A stretch of DNA of 63,899 nucleotides from an uncultured Pelagibacteraceae bacterium (GCA_902632445.1 CACPCL010000005.1:1-63899); one strand, 5' to 3'; positions 37,973 to 47,747 are shown, counted from the first letter of the stretch. Made by a program: numbers and translations. The notes: generated by a model from the sequence alone, not told the origin.

Positions 37973-38619
37973 TTTCACAAAATTTAAAAAAGAGATTTTA
38001 CACATCCATTGCACTGTTAATTATATTTTTTTTAATTTTTGAATTCAGTTATATACTAGTACTTAGCCTTTTGATATTAGGCGTATTATCAATCATAGAA
38101 TTTGCTGGTATCATTAAAAAATTATTTAAAAATAAATACTATAATTTTTTTTTAAATTTCTTTTGGATTATATTTATTTTTTCATATTGTTTTTTATTTT
38201 TCTTTTTTTCAAATTTCATACAATTAAAAATAATTTTATTTTCACTTTTACTAGGATGCATAGCTTCTGATATTGGTGGTTTTATTGTTGGAAAAATATT
38301 TAAAGGTCCAAAATTAACAAAGGTAAGTCCTAATAAGACTTTCTCGGGAGCCATTGGCTCCATATTATTTTCTTGTGTTGCTATCTCAATTTCAATTTTT
38401 TATTTCACAAATACTTTAAGTTACAAAATTATAATTGTTGGGGTGGCGACCTCTGTTGCTTGTCAAATAGGTGACTTATTTTTTTCCTTTCTAAAAAGAA
38501 AAGTGAAAATAAAAGACACTAGTAATTTTCTACCTGGTCATGGCGGAATTTTAGATAGATTAGACGGAATATTTTTAGGAATACCTTTCGGTTATATTAC
38601 ATTAATATTATTTTATTAA
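37969..38619 (+). CDS. cdsA: Phosphatidate cytidylyltransferase
   Basis: Makes CDP-diacylglycerol, the precursor of all phospholipids. The C-terminal signature is intact: KVSPNKTFSGAIGS, then GDLFFSFLKRKVKIKD and PGHGGILDRLDG. With 216 residues it is shorter than typical CdsA (260-285), having lost part of the N-terminal helices; about six transmembrane segments remain. dxr starts on the base after its stop. Confidence 0.94.
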   Translation: MISQNLKKRFYTSIALLIIFFLIFEFSYILVLSLLILGVLSIIEFAGIIKKLFKNKYYNFFLNFFWIIFIFSYCFLFFFFSNFIQLKIILFSLLLGCIASDIGGFIVGKIFKGPKLTKVSPNKTFSGAIGSILFSCVAISISIFYFTNTLSYKIIIVGVATSVACQIGDLFFSFLKRKVKIKDTSNFLPGHGGILDRLDGIFLGIPFGYITLILFY

Positions 38620-39771
38620 ATGAAAAAAATTTTATCAATTCTTGGGTCAACAGGTTCCGTTGGGCAATCCACACTTAAAATTGTAAACAAAAAAAAAAAC
38701 TTTTTTAAAATTCATTTATTGTCAGCTAATAAAAACTTTGATTTAATTTGTAAACAAATTATCAGATATGATCCAAAATATTTTGTTATTACAAATGATA
38801 AAATTTTTAAAAAAATAAAAAAAAAATTTAGAAAAAAAAAAGTACAAATCTTAAATGATTTTGACTCCTTAAATTTAAAAAAATCGGATATAACGATTTC
38901 TGCTATACCAGGAATAGCAGGTCTTAAACCAACGATTAATATAATTAAACATACTAAAAAACTTTTAATAGCTAATAAAGAATCTGTGATTTGCGGATGG
39001 GAATTGATAAAAAGAATTGCATTAAAAAATAAAACTAGAATAATACCGGTTGATTCAGAACATTTTTCGATACAAAAATTACTTGAAAAACATGAATTGA
39101 GAGAAATTAAAAAGATTTATATTACTGCCTCAGGAGGACCTTTCTTAAATTACAAACTACATCAATTCAAGAATATTTCTCCAAAAGATGCTCTTAAACA
39201 TCCTAAATGGAAAATGGGTAAAAAAATTACAATAGACTCATCAACTCTTATGAACAAATTATTAGAATTAATAGAAGCTCAAAAATTATTTAATATTCCA
39301 TTTAATAAATTAGATGTTTTAATTCATCCAAATTCTCTTGTACACGCAATTGTAGAATTAAAAAATGGTTTAACCGAATTTATTTATCATGATACTACAA
39401 TGATAATACCTCTTGCTAATGCAATTTTTGAAAAAGATCTTGATATTAAAGATTTTTACAAACCTAAGAAAAAAGTAAATAAATGTGAAATTGAAAATTT
39501 GTATTTTCAAAAAGTCGATAAAAAAATATTTCCTGTGATAAACATAAAAAATAGGATAAATGAACATCCTTCTACCTCTATAATAATAAATGCAGCTAAT
39601 GAAATATTAGTTGATCAATTTCTTAATAAAAAGATACCTTTTTTGAGCATTTCTAAAACCATAATGAAGATACTGAGAGATAGAAATTATAAAAAATATG
39701 CTATAAAAAAGCCTAAAAATATCAATGAAATTATTAAAATCGATAAATGGACAAGAAAAACTTTAACTTGA
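38620..39771 (+). CDS. dxr: 1-deoxy-D-xylulose 5-phosphate reductoisomerase
   Basis: Second step of the MEP isoprenoid pathway. It has 383 residues: NADPH-binding LGSTGSVGQSTL at the N-terminus, ANKESVICG, the metal site VDSEHFSI, and KMGKKITIDSSTLMNK. The site-2 protease gene rseP, which usually lies between dxr and bamA in alphaproteobacteria, is missing here; bamA begins 10 bases on. Confidence 0.96.
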   Translation: MKKILSILGSTGSVGQSTLKIVNKKKNFFKIHLLSANKNFDLICKQIIRYDPKYFVITNDKIFKKIKKKFRKKKVQILNDFDSLNLKKSDITISAIPGIAGLKPTINIIKHTKKLLIANKESVICGWELIKRIALKNKTRIIPVDSEHFSIQKLLEKHELREIKKIYITASGGPFLNYKLHQFKNISPKDALKHPKWKMGKKITIDSSTLMNKLLELIEAQKLFNIPFNKLDVLIHPNSLVHAIVELKNGLTEFIYHDTTMIIPLANAIFEKDLDIKDFYKPKKKVNKCEIENLYFQKVDKKIFPVINIKNRINEHPSTSIIINAANEILVDQFLNKKIPFLSISKTIMKILRDRNYKKYAIKKPKNINEIIKIDKWTRKTLT

Positions 39772-39781
39772 ATTTTAAGCA

Positions 39782-42010
39782 ATGATGAAAAAATTTTTAA
39801 TTACAATAATTATTCTAAGTTTCACTTCGCTTAAAGCTGAGATTGTAAAAGAGGTGGTTATTGAAGGCAATAAAAGAGTTTCAGATGAAACAATCAAAGT
39901 TTATGGAGAAATTGAAATTAATAAAGATTTTTCTGAAAATGAAATAAATAATGTCTTAAATAATTTGTATTCAACTAATTTTTTTGAAGATGTAAAAATA
40001 AATTTAAAAAATAATAAATTAATTATAATTTTAAAAGAATACCCCGTTATCAATCAACTTATACTTGTTGGTGAAAAAAAGAAAGGAAACGTCGAACAAA
40101 TAAAAAAACTTATTCAATTAAAAGAGAGGAGATCATTTATCAGATCATATCTTGCGAAAGATATAGATATAATAAAAAAATTATACTCATCGTTGGGATA
40201 TAATTTTGCAGAAGTTAATGCAAAAATAAAAGAAATTGATACTGATAATTTAGATTTAGTCATCGAAATTAAGCGAGGGAATCAAACAAAAATTTCATCA
40301 ATTAATTTTATTGGAAATAGTAATATTAGATCAAAACGATTAAGGGATGTAATAGCGAGTGAAGAAGATAAATTTTGGAAATTTATATCTAAAAATACAA
40401 ATTTAAGCGAAAATTTAATTAATTTAGATAAAAGACTCTTAATAAATTATTACAAATCCATAGGTTTTTACGATATAAAGATTACTTCTAATATAGCTCA
40501 AATAAATCAATTAGGTAATGCAGACTTAGTTTATACTATTGAAGAAGGTACGAGATATACTATAAAAAAAATATCAACTAAAGTAGATAAAGTATTTGAT
40601 AAAAAAATTTTTTTTCCATTAAATAAAACTTTTAAAAATTATGTGGGAGAATATTACTCACCTTTTAAAATTAAAAAACTTTTAGAGGAACTGGATGAAC
40701 TAATAGAAGAGAACAATCTTCAATTTGTTGAACATAATGTTCAAGAAATAATAGAAGATGACGCAATCAATATTGTCCTAAATGTTTTTGAAGGAAAGAA
40801 AAATTTAATAGAGAGAATTAATATTACAGGAAACTATGCTACTAATGAGGATGTAATTAGAGGAGAGCTTATAGTCGATGAGGGCGATCCTTTAACTAAT
40901 TTGAATCTTGATAAATCAATAGCACAAATTAAAGAAAGAAGAATTTTTAAAGACGTATCCTATGAAATTAAAGATGGGAGCCAAACTAATTTAAAGGTTA
41001 TTAATATTAATGTTGAAGAACAACCAACTGGAGAAATTGGAGCTGGTGCAGGTGTTGGAACTTCAGGGGGAACTCTTGCATTTAATATTAAAGAAAATAA
41101 TTGGTTAGGTGAGGGTAAGGCACTTGCATTTGAAGTTCAGTTAGATAATGAGTCTATAGCAGGAAATTTGACTTTTTCTGATCCTAATTATGATTTCTTA
41201 GGAAATTCATTATATTACTCAGTAGCTAGCGAACAAAATGATAAACCTAATCAAGGTTATGAAAACTCTTTAATCTCTGCCTCTATAGGCACATCATTTG
41301 AGCAATACAGAGATGTTGATGTTAATTTAGGAATTTCTGGAAGTTTTGATGATTTAAAGACAGAAGACTCCGCCTCAGAATCTTTAAAAAAACAATCGGG
41401 AAATTTTAGTGAATTATCTGCGAATTATGGTTTTACTTTTGATAAAAGAAATAGGGTTTTCATGCCTACGAGCGGTTCCGTATACAGTTTCAGTCAAAGT
41501 CTACCGATTTATGCAGATAAATCATTTATAGCAAATACATTTAGAGTAAGTAAATATAAATCGATCAGCGAAGACCTTGTTGGATCAGGAAAATTCTTTT
41601 TTTCAGCTGTCAATGGAATAGGTGACGATGATGTTAGATTGAGTAAAAGAAGAAATTTGAGCACAAAAAGACTAAGAGGTTTTGAAAGAAATAAAGTAGG
41701 ACCTGTAGATGGAATTGACCACATTGGCGGAAATTATGCAGCAGCCGTTAATTTTGAAACAAATTTACCAAATTTGCTTCCAGAAAATTCTAACACGGAT
41801 GTTGGTCTTTTTTTGGATTTTGGTAATGTTTGGGGAGTCGATTATGACGAGTCGATTGATGAAAGCAATAAAATTCGATCCTCTGTGGGAGCCGCAATGA
41901 ATTGGATATCGCCAATAGGCCCTTTAAGTTTTGTATTATCTCAAAATTTATCTAAAGCTGATACCGATGAAACTGAGAGCTTCAGTTTTAATTTAGGAAC
42001 TACATTTTAA
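39782..42010 (+). CDS. bamA: Outer membrane protein assembly factor BamA
   Basis: Omp85-family protein that inserts beta-barrels into the outer membrane. It has 742 residues. An N-terminal signal peptide (MMKKFLITIIILSFTSLKA) precedes POTRA repeats (about residues 20-420, with segments such as VVIEGNKRVSDETI and INITGNYATNEDVI) and a C-terminal barrel containing the lid motif KRLRGFERNKVGP, close to the family VRGF; the last residue is Phe, the usual outer-membrane targeting signal. Confidence 0.97.
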   Translation: MMKKFLITIIILSFTSLKAEIVKEVVIEGNKRVSDETIKVYGEIEINKDFSENEINNVLNNLYSTNFFEDVKINLKNNKLIIILKEYPVINQLILVGEKKKGNVEQIKKLIQLKERRSFIRSYLAKDIDIIKKLYSSLGYNFAEVNAKIKEIDTDNLDLVIEIKRGNQTKISSINFIGNSNIRSKRLRDVIASEEDKFWKFISKNTNLSENLINLDKRLLINYYKSIGFYDIKITSNIAQINQLGNADLVYTIEEGTRYTIKKISTKVDKVFDKKIFFPLNKTFKNYVGEYYSPFKIKKLLEELDELIEENNLQFVEHNVQEIIEDDAINIVLNVFEGKKNLIERINITGNYATNEDVIRGELIVDEGDPLTNLNLDKSIAQIKERRIFKDVSYEIKDGSQTNLKVININVEEQPTGEIGAGAGVGTSGGTLAFNIKENNWLGEGKALAFEVQLDNESIAGNLTFSDPNYDFLGNSLYYSVASEQNDKPNQGYENSLISASIGTSFEQYRDVDVNLGISGSFDDLKTEDSASESLKKQSGNFSELSANYGFTFDKRNRVFMPTSGSVYSFSQSLPIYADKSFIANTFRVSKYKSISEDLVGSGKFFFSAVNGIGDDDVRLSKRRNLSTKRLRGFERNKVGPVDGIDHIGGNYAAAVNFETNLPNLLPENSNTDVGLFLDFGNVWGVDYDESIDESNKIRSSVGAAMNWISPIGPLSFVLSQNLSKADTDETESFSFNLGTTF

Positions 42011-42013
42011 TTT

Positions 42014-42532
42014 ATGATAAGAAATTTTTTTTTTATCATCTTTTTTTTTACTTTAATTCAAACTCCAATAAAAGCAAATGACACATATTTTTTAGATTTT
42101 AAATTAATTTTAAATGAGAGTAGTGCTGGAAAAAAGGCTCAAAATTTTTTAAAAAGTAAGTTAGAAAATGGAATAAAGAATATAAAGGCTAAAGAAAAAA
42201 AAATACAAGAAGAAGAAAAAAAAATTATTCAGCAAAAAAAGATTTTGTCAGCAGAAGAATATAAAAAAAAAGTTACTGAGTTGAGGTCTAAAGTTTCCTC
42301 CCTTCAAAAAGAAAGAGATAATCTTTTAAGAACTGTAGCCAATCAAAGATCTAAAGCTAAAAGTGAATTACTTAAAAATTTAAATCCAATAGTAAAAAAT
42401 TATATGGAGGAAAAAAAAATCAGGATAGTAATAGATAAAAAAAATGTTTTATTAGCTGATGAAACCTTAAATATAACAAAAGATATAATGTCACTATTAA
42501 ATCAAAAATTGAAATCAATTAAAATCGACTAA
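42014..42532 (+). CDS. skp: Periplasmic OmpH/Skp-family chaperone
   Basis: 172 residues with a signal peptide ending near TPIKA (about residue 21) and a long lysine/glutamate-rich coiled-coil (about 45-120), the tentacle region of Skp trimers that hold unfolded outer-membrane proteins. It directly follows bamA, as expected for a partner in outer-membrane protein delivery. Confidence 0.88.
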   Translation: MIRNFFFIIFFFTLIQTPIKANDTYFLDFKLILNESSAGKKAQNFLKSKLENGIKNIKAKEKKIQEEEKKIIQQKKILSAEEYKKKVTELRSKVSSLQKERDNLLRTVANQRSKAKSELLKNLNPIVKNYMEEKKIRIVIDKKNVLLADETLNITKDIMSLLNQKLKSIKID

Positions 42533-42538
42533 TTCTAA

Positions 42539-43495
42539 ATGGAATCAAATTTTTTTTTTAAAAAAAAAAAACTTAACGTAAAAAAAGTATTTCCAGGAAA
42601 AAATCTAAAAAATTTTTTAATTAATGATGTTAAAACCCTCGAAAAAGCTCATAAAAATGATATTACCTTTTTTGACTCAGTAAAATATGAAAAAGAAGCT
42701 CAAAAAACTAAGGGTGGGTTATGTATTACGACTGATAAACTTAAGGATCTTTTACCAACTAAAACTGAAAGATTAATTGTAAAAAATGTTCTTTTTGAAC
42801 TAGCTAAAGTTTTGAAGAGTATATACCCAACGGCAGATTTAGATTACCCTGATTTATCTTTGAAAAAACCTAGTCAAAAGAAATATCAATCTGTTAAATT
42901 TTGTAATAATGTTTTAATTGGTAAAGGTGTTAAAATAGGTAAAAATACTACAGTTGGATCGAATTCAATAATAGAAAAAAACGTAAAAATTGGAAAAGAT
43001 TGTATTATTGGTTCAGGAGTTATAATTAAAAATTCAATAATTGGAGACAGAGTGGTTTTTCAAGATAACTGCAAAATTGGACAAAAAGGTTTTGGATTCA
43101 TACCAATGAAAGAAAAAAACTTTAAATTTCCTCATATCGGTAAAGTCATAATTGAAGATGATGTAGAAATTGCATCAGGATGTACAATAGATCGAGGCTC
43201 TGTTGATGATACTGTTATCGGTAAAAATACTTATCTTGATAATCAAGTCCATATCGCGCACAACGTAAAGATAGGATCAAATTGTATGATAGCAGGCCAA
43301 GTGGGATTTGCTGGTAGTGCAAAGATTGGCAACCAAGTTTCAATTGGAGGTCAGGCAGGCATATCTGGACATCTTAAAATTGGAAATAATGTAAAAATTG
43401 GTGGAGGAAGTGGAGTAGTGAAAGATATAGAAGATAATCAAATCGTAATGGGATATCCTGCAGTTTCGTTGAAAGATTTTTTGAGAAAAAAATGA
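42539..43495 (+). CDS. lpxD: UDP-3-O-acylglucosamine N-acyltransferase
   Basis: Third step of lipid A synthesis. It has 318 residues: an N-terminal uridine-binding domain, then a left-handed beta-helix of hexapeptide repeats (residues about 118-300), with HIAHNVKIGSNCMIAG carrying the catalytic His. The first codons run through ten T and twelve A in a row (42550-42571), a possible slippage site. It overlaps fabZ by 4 bases. Confidence 0.96.
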   Translation: MESNFFFKKKKLNVKKVFPGKNLKNFLINDVKTLEKAHKNDITFFDSVKYEKEAQKTKGGLCITTDKLKDLLPTKTERLIVKNVLFELAKVLKSIYPTADLDYPDLSLKKPSQKKYQSVKFCNNVLIGKGVKIGKNTTVGSNSIIEKNVKIGKDCIIGSGVIIKNSIIGDRVVFQDNCKIGQKGFGFIPMKEKNFKFPHIGKVIIEDDVEIASGCTIDRGSVDDTVIGKNTYLDNQVHIAHNVKIGSNCMIAGQVGFAGSAKIGNQVSIGGQAGISGHLKIGNNVKIGGGSGVVKDIEDNQIVMGYPAVSLKDFLRKK

Positions 43496-43944
43496 GCGTT
43501 AAAGAAATAGATAAAAAAATAATTCAGAGCTTATTACCTCATAGAGAACCTATGCTTTTAATAGATAAATTAACAAATATCGTACCCTTGAAATCTGCAA
43601 CAGCTATTATGTACGTAAAAAAAAATGGATTTTATGTGCAAGGACATTTTCCTGATCAACCAGTGATGCCAGGTGTTTTAATTGTCGAAGCATTTGGTCA
43701 AGCTGCTGCTGCTTTAACAGCTCATGGTATTGATCCAAAAGAGTATGAAAATAAGTTAGTCTTTTTGATGGGAGTTGACAAAGCAAGATTTAGAAACCCT
43801 GTAATCCCTGATTGCGAACTTCATTTGGAAATTGAGGCTATAAGATCTCATGGAAGAGTGTGGAAATATAAAGGAACAGCTAAAGTTGAGGGAAAAAGAA
43901 TGGCTGATGCTGAATGGTCTGCAACTATAGTAGATAGAAAATAA
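43492..43944 (+). CDS. fabZ: (3R)-hydroxyacyl-ACP dehydratase FabZ
   Basis: Hot-dog-fold dehydratase of fatty-acid elongation. It has 150 residues with LLPHREPMLLIDK and the active-site region GHFPDQPVMPGVLIVEAFGQ (catalytic His and Glu). It shares hydroxyacyl-ACP substrate with the flanking lpxD and lpxA, which explains the grouping. It overlaps both neighbours. Confidence 0.97.
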   Translation: MSVKEIDKKIIQSLLPHREPMLLIDKLTNIVPLKSATAIMYVKKNGFYVQGHFPDQPVMPGVLIVEAFGQAAAALTAHGIDPKEYENKLVFLMGVDKARFRNPVIPDCELHLEIEAIRSHGRVWKYKGTAKVEGKRMADAEWSATIVDRK

Positions 43945-44723
43945 TGATACATAGTTCGAGCGTAATTGATAAAAAAGCTAAGATTTCAAATAATGTTAAA
44001 ATAGGTCCTTTTTGCTATGTTGGCCCTAATGTAGAGTTGGCAAATAATATCGAATTAATTTCAAATGTTCACATCGAGGGAAATACTAAAATTGGAAAAG
44101 GAACTAAAATTTTCCCTTTTTCAAGTATTGGAACACAACCTCAAGATTTAAAATTTAGAGGAGAGAAAAATAGTTTAGTAATAGGTGAGAATAATTTGAT
44201 AAGAGAACACGTTACCATTAATCCAGGAACAGAAGGTGGAGGTTCAATAACGACAATTGGAAATAATTGTTTGTTTATGATTTCATCACATGTTGCTCAT
44301 GATTGTAATATTGGAAATAATGTAATTATTGCTAACAATGTACCTTTAGGTGGTCACGTTACAATTGAAGACTCTGTTGTAATTGGCGGCAACTCTGCGG
44401 TACAACAATTTACCAGAATCGGAAGATTAGCTATGATTGGCGGGATGACCGGAGTTCTAAAAGATGTAATCCCTTTTGGTTTATCAATAGGCAATAGAAA
44501 TTATCTTCAAGGATTAAACTTAATAGGTCTTAGAAGACATAAATATGAAAATCAAAAAATAATTGGTTTAGATAAAGCATACAAAGAAATATTTGCTTCA
44601 AAAAATTTACATGAGAAATTAAGTAAAATTAATGGTGAATTTAAAGATAACGAACTTGTAGGTGAAGTAATTCGATTTATCGAAAAAGATAAAAAAAGGG
44701 CAATTTGTTCACCACAAAAATAA
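43944..44723 (+). CDS. lpxA: Acyl-ACP--UDP-N-acetylglucosamine O-acyltransferase
   Basis: First committed acylation of lipid A synthesis. It has 259 residues, almost all a hexapeptide beta-helix, with the catalytic His segment SSHVAHDCNIGNNVIIAN and the downstream GGHVTIEDSVVIGG; a short helical C-terminal domain follows (GLNLIGLRRHKY). Confidence 0.97.
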   Translation: MIHSSSVIDKKAKISNNVKIGPFCYVGPNVELANNIELISNVHIEGNTKIGKGTKIFPFSSIGTQPQDLKFRGEKNSLVIGENNLIREHVTINPGTEGGGSITTIGNNCLFMISSHVAHDCNIGNNVIIANNVPLGGHVTIEDSVVIGGNSAVQQFTRIGRLAMIGGMTGVLKDVIPFGLSIGNRNYLQGLNLIGLRRHKYENQKIIGLDKAYKEIFASKNLHEKLSKINGEFKDNELVGEVIRFIEKDKKRAICSPQK

Positions 44724-44729
44724 TAATTT

Positions 44730-45521
44730 ATGATTGGTTTAATTTTTGGTGAAACAGAATTTCCGAAGTATATTTTAAGAAAAATTAAAAAAAAAGAAAA
44801 ATATACAATTATAGATTTAACAAAAAAAAAAACATTTAAAAAAAATAATAACTCTTATTCAGTTTCTATTGGTCAATTTGGAAAAATCATATCAATTTTA
44901 AAATCAAAAAATTGCAAAAAAGTTTTATTTGCTGGTAAGGTATACAAACCAAACTTTAAGACAATAAAATTAGACTTTAAAGGTGTTTATTATATGCCTA
45001 AAATTATAAAAAGTTCTAAATTAGGTGATGCAGCAATATTAAAACAGGTTATAAAAATTTTAAGAAAAGAAAATATTCGAACTGTAAGGTCAAACATATT
45101 TACTCCTGAATTAAGCTTGTCAAAGGGAAATTATACAAAAATAAAAGCAAACCTTTTAGATAAAAAAGATATACATTTTGGAGAAAAGGCTCTGAAAAAA
45201 TCTGGAAATTTTTCCCATGTTCAAGGTGTAGTTTGTAGAAATAACAATATTATAGCTTTGGAGGGCAAGAGTGGTACGGAAAACATGATTAAAAAAGTAA
45301 AAAAAATTAAAAAAATTCCTAATGGTGTTTTAATCAAATTCCCAAAAAAGAAACAAGATTTAAGAGTTGATCTTCCAACTATAGGATTACAAACTCTTAA
45401 ACAATGTAAAATAGCTGGACTTAAAGGAATTGTTTTGAAACATAAATTAAATATCTTCTTAAATAAACGACAAAGTATTGAATACGCAAATAAAAATAAA
45501 ATGTTTATTTTAGTCAAATGA
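44730..45521 (+). CDS. lpxI: UDP-2,3-diacylglucosamine diphosphatase, LpxI type
   Basis: Hydrolyses UDP-2,3-diacyl-GlcN to lipid X. It has 263 residues and belongs to the LpxI (formerly DUF1009) family, which replaces LpxH in alphaproteobacteria. Family segments are GDAAILKQVIKILRKE, GTENMIKKVKKIK and the C-terminal DLPTIGLQTLKQCKIAGLKG. It lies in the expected place after lpxA, but another gene separates it from lpxB. Confidence 0.9.
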   Translation: MIGLIFGETEFPKYILRKIKKKEKYTIIDLTKKKTFKKNNNSYSVSIGQFGKIISILKSKNCKKVLFAGKVYKPNFKTIKLDFKGVYYMPKIIKSSKLGDAAILKQVIKILRKENIRTVRSNIFTPELSLSKGNYTKIKANLLDKKDIHFGEKALKKSGNFSHVQGVVCRNNNIIALEGKSGTENMIKKVKKIKKIPNGVLIKFPKKKQDLRVDLPTIGLQTLKQCKIAGLKGIVLKHKLNIFLNKRQSIEYANKNKMFILVK

Positions 45522-46573
45522 AAAAAATTTTTTTAATTTTTCTATTATTTTTTACAAATCTTTATGCTGATGATTTCAAATTAGAGAAAATTATAAAAGG
45601 ATTTGAAAGGCCTTGGAGCATATCTTTTATTGACAGTCAAAATTTATTTATTACAGAAAAAACTGGAAATATAAAATTTATTAATTTGAATGAGAAAAAA
45701 ATTAAAAATGTAATCCATAATTTGAACGTTTTAGAGGACGGCCAAGGAGGGTTACTTGATATACTCTACAAAGATAACACTATTTTTGTTTCATATTCAG
45801 AAAACAGATCAAATGGAATGTCTAGCACCTCAGTAGCCAGCGCAAATTTTAGTAAGGAAAGACTCATTTTTAAAAACATTTTTCGTGCAGAACCGCCTAT
45901 AAAATCAGGATATCATTTTGGTTCTAGATTAGTAATAAAAAATAAACATCTATATGTGACTGTTGGAGAGCGAGGACAAGGTATGATTGCCCAAGACCAT
46001 ACAAAACATCCTGGAAGTATCATAAGAATAAATATTGATGGATCTATTCCCAAGGATAACCCAAAATTTGTAAATAAAAAAGATTGGCTGCCTGAAATTT
46101 ATCAAATAGGTGTAAGAAATCCTCAAGGGATGTCTCATTCTCCTTTTGATAATAAGATATATTTAACAAATCATGGAGCAAGGGGAGGTGACTGGTTTGG
46201 TACTGCAAATTTTGGAGAAAATTACGGTTGGAAGATTTTAGGATGGGGAGGCACGAATTATTCAGGGACTAAAATCGGTCCAAAATGGAAACCTGGTTTT
46301 ACTAAAGCGATAAAATATTGGGTACCTTCCATAGCTGTAAGCGCCATGACAATTTACAAGGGAAATACTTTTAAAGAATGGAATGGTGATGCTTTAATAA
46401 CATCACTAAAGGACCAATCTTTGAGAAAAATAAAGTTTAATAAAACGAAATTTATTGAGGAAAAAACAATTTTTAAAGGAAATGTTGGAAGAATAAGAGA
46501 TATTAAGATTCACGAAAATGGTGATTTATACTTATTGTCCGATAAAGGTGAAATTTGGAGAATGTATAAATGA
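45518..46573 (+). CDS. PQQ-dependent soluble sugar (aldose) dehydrogenase family, periplasmic
   Basis: 351 residues with a signal peptide (MKKIFLIFLLFFTNLYA, cleavage near residue 17) and the six-bladed glucose/sorbosone dehydrogenase fold. Recognisable parts are GFERPWSISFI, VGERGQGMIAQDHTKHPGSI, YQIGVRNPQGMSHSP and NHGARGGDWFG, typical of the YliI-type PQQ aldose dehydrogenases. It overlaps lpxI by 4 bases and lpxB by 4 bases, so it is cotranscribed inside the lipid A operon. Whether it binds PQQ cannot be told from sequence, and no PQQ synthesis gene is in the window. Confidence 0.85.
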   Translation: MKKIFLIFLLFFTNLYADDFKLEKIIKGFERPWSISFIDSQNLFITEKTGNIKFINLNEKKIKNVIHNLNVLEDGQGGLLDILYKDNTIFVSYSENRSNGMSSTSVASANFSKERLIFKNIFRAEPPIKSGYHFGSRLVIKNKHLYVTVGERGQGMIAQDHTKHPGSIIRINIDGSIPKDNPKFVNKKDWLPEIYQIGVRNPQGMSHSPFDNKIYLTNHGARGGDWFGTANFGENYGWKILGWGGTNYSGTKIGPKWKPGFTKAIKYWVPSIAVSAMTIYKGNTFKEWNGDALITSLKDQSLRKIKFNKTKFIEEKTIFKGNVGRIRDIKIHENGDLYLLSDKGEIWRMYK

Positions 46574-47700
46574 AAAAAATATTTATTCTTACTGGTGAAC
46601 CTTCAGGCGATAAATTAGCATCAAGAGTTGTTCGAGAGCTAAAAAAAATTAATTCAGAAATTGAATATTTATGTGTGGGAGGCGAAAATCTAAAAGCTTT
46701 AGAAATTAGGTCTATTTATGATTTAAAAGAGATCACTTATCTAGGATTTACAAATGTAATTTTAAATATATTTAAGATAAATAAAAAAATTAATGAAACA
46801 GTAAAAGCTATTATAGATTTTGATCCTGATATATTATTTACTGTTGATAGTCCAGATTTTACTTTAAGGGTAGCAGAACAAGTCAAAAAACAAAATGAAA
46901 AAATAAAAACTATTCATTACGTTGCGCCTCAAGTTTGGGTATGGAGAGAAGGTAGAGTAAAAAAAATTAAGAAGTTTATTGATCATATTTTATTATTATT
47001 CAGTTTTGAAAAACATTATTTCGATAAAGAGAATGTAAGCAATGAGTTTGTTGGACACCCATTATTAGATAATACTGAAGAAAGTAAAATAGACATCAAT
47101 CAAATTTTTGAAAAAAATAAAGCACTTATATCAGTTTTTCCAGGCAGCAGAATTTCCGAGATAGATGTCTTGATGCCCGTCCTTTTAGATTTTATAGAAT
47201 TAATGAATAATAATTATCAAGATTTAATTTATATATTCCATTCAACCAAACAACATTATAAATTAATTCAAAATTATATTAAATTAAAAGATATTAAAAA
47301 TTGTGAAATTATTAGCGATGACAAAATAAAGTCCCATACTTTAAAGAAGTCTATTTTTGCGGTAGCAAAATCAGGAACCGTTTCTCTTGAAATTTGTAAA
47401 TCTAAAATACCTTCAATAATTTTATATAAGATGAATTTTATAAACTACCTTATTGTAAGATCATTGGTAAAAGTGAAATTTGCTAATATAATTAATATTG
47501 CTGCAAACGAAGAAGTAATTCCAGAATTACTCCAGTCAAAATGTAACGCTAAAAATATTTGTGAGATAGTAAGTAATTTTATTGACAACCCAAGCAAAAT
47601 GAAATCACAAATAAACAAAACCCAATTAATTCTGGAAAAACTTAAGAGTCCAACCCCTTCAGCGTTATCTGCTTGTAAGACTTTAATTAAATATTTATAA
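46570..47700 (+). CDS. lpxB: Lipid-A-disaccharide synthase
   Basis: GT19 glycosyltransferase that joins lipid X with UDP-diacyl-GlcN. It has 376 residues with N-terminal LTGEPSGDKLASRVV, the central HYVAPQVWVWREGRVKK, and the donor-binding FPGSRISEI and AKSGTVSLEI. Last gene of the lpx run. Citrate synthase (gltA), often next in alphaproteobacteria, is not here. Confidence 0.97.
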   Translation: MKKIFILTGEPSGDKLASRVVRELKKINSEIEYLCVGGENLKALEIRSIYDLKEITYLGFTNVILNIFKINKKINETVKAIIDFDPDILFTVDSPDFTLRVAEQVKKQNEKIKTIHYVAPQVWVWREGRVKKIKKFIDHILLLFSFEKHYFDKENVSNEFVGHPLLDNTEESKIDINQIFEKNKALISVFPGSRISEIDVLMPVLLDFIELMNNNYQDLIYIFHSTKQHYKLIQNYIKLKDIKNCEIISDDKIKSHTLKKSIFAVAKSGTVSLEICKSKIPSIILYKMNFINYLIVRSLVKVKFANIINIAANEEVIPELLQSKCNAKNICEIVSNFIDNPSKMKSQINKTQLILEKLKSPTPSALSACKTLIKYL

Positions 47701-47747
47701 ATTCAAGTATTGTTAAAACAATTATAAGTAATAAAATACTCGTCAAG

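Noticed and set aside
47709-47722. Inverted repeat ATTGTT-AA-AACAAT between lpxB and the deacetylase gene as a terminator
   Set aside because: Only six A/T-rich base pairs with a two-base loop and no following T run; too weak to call a terminator.
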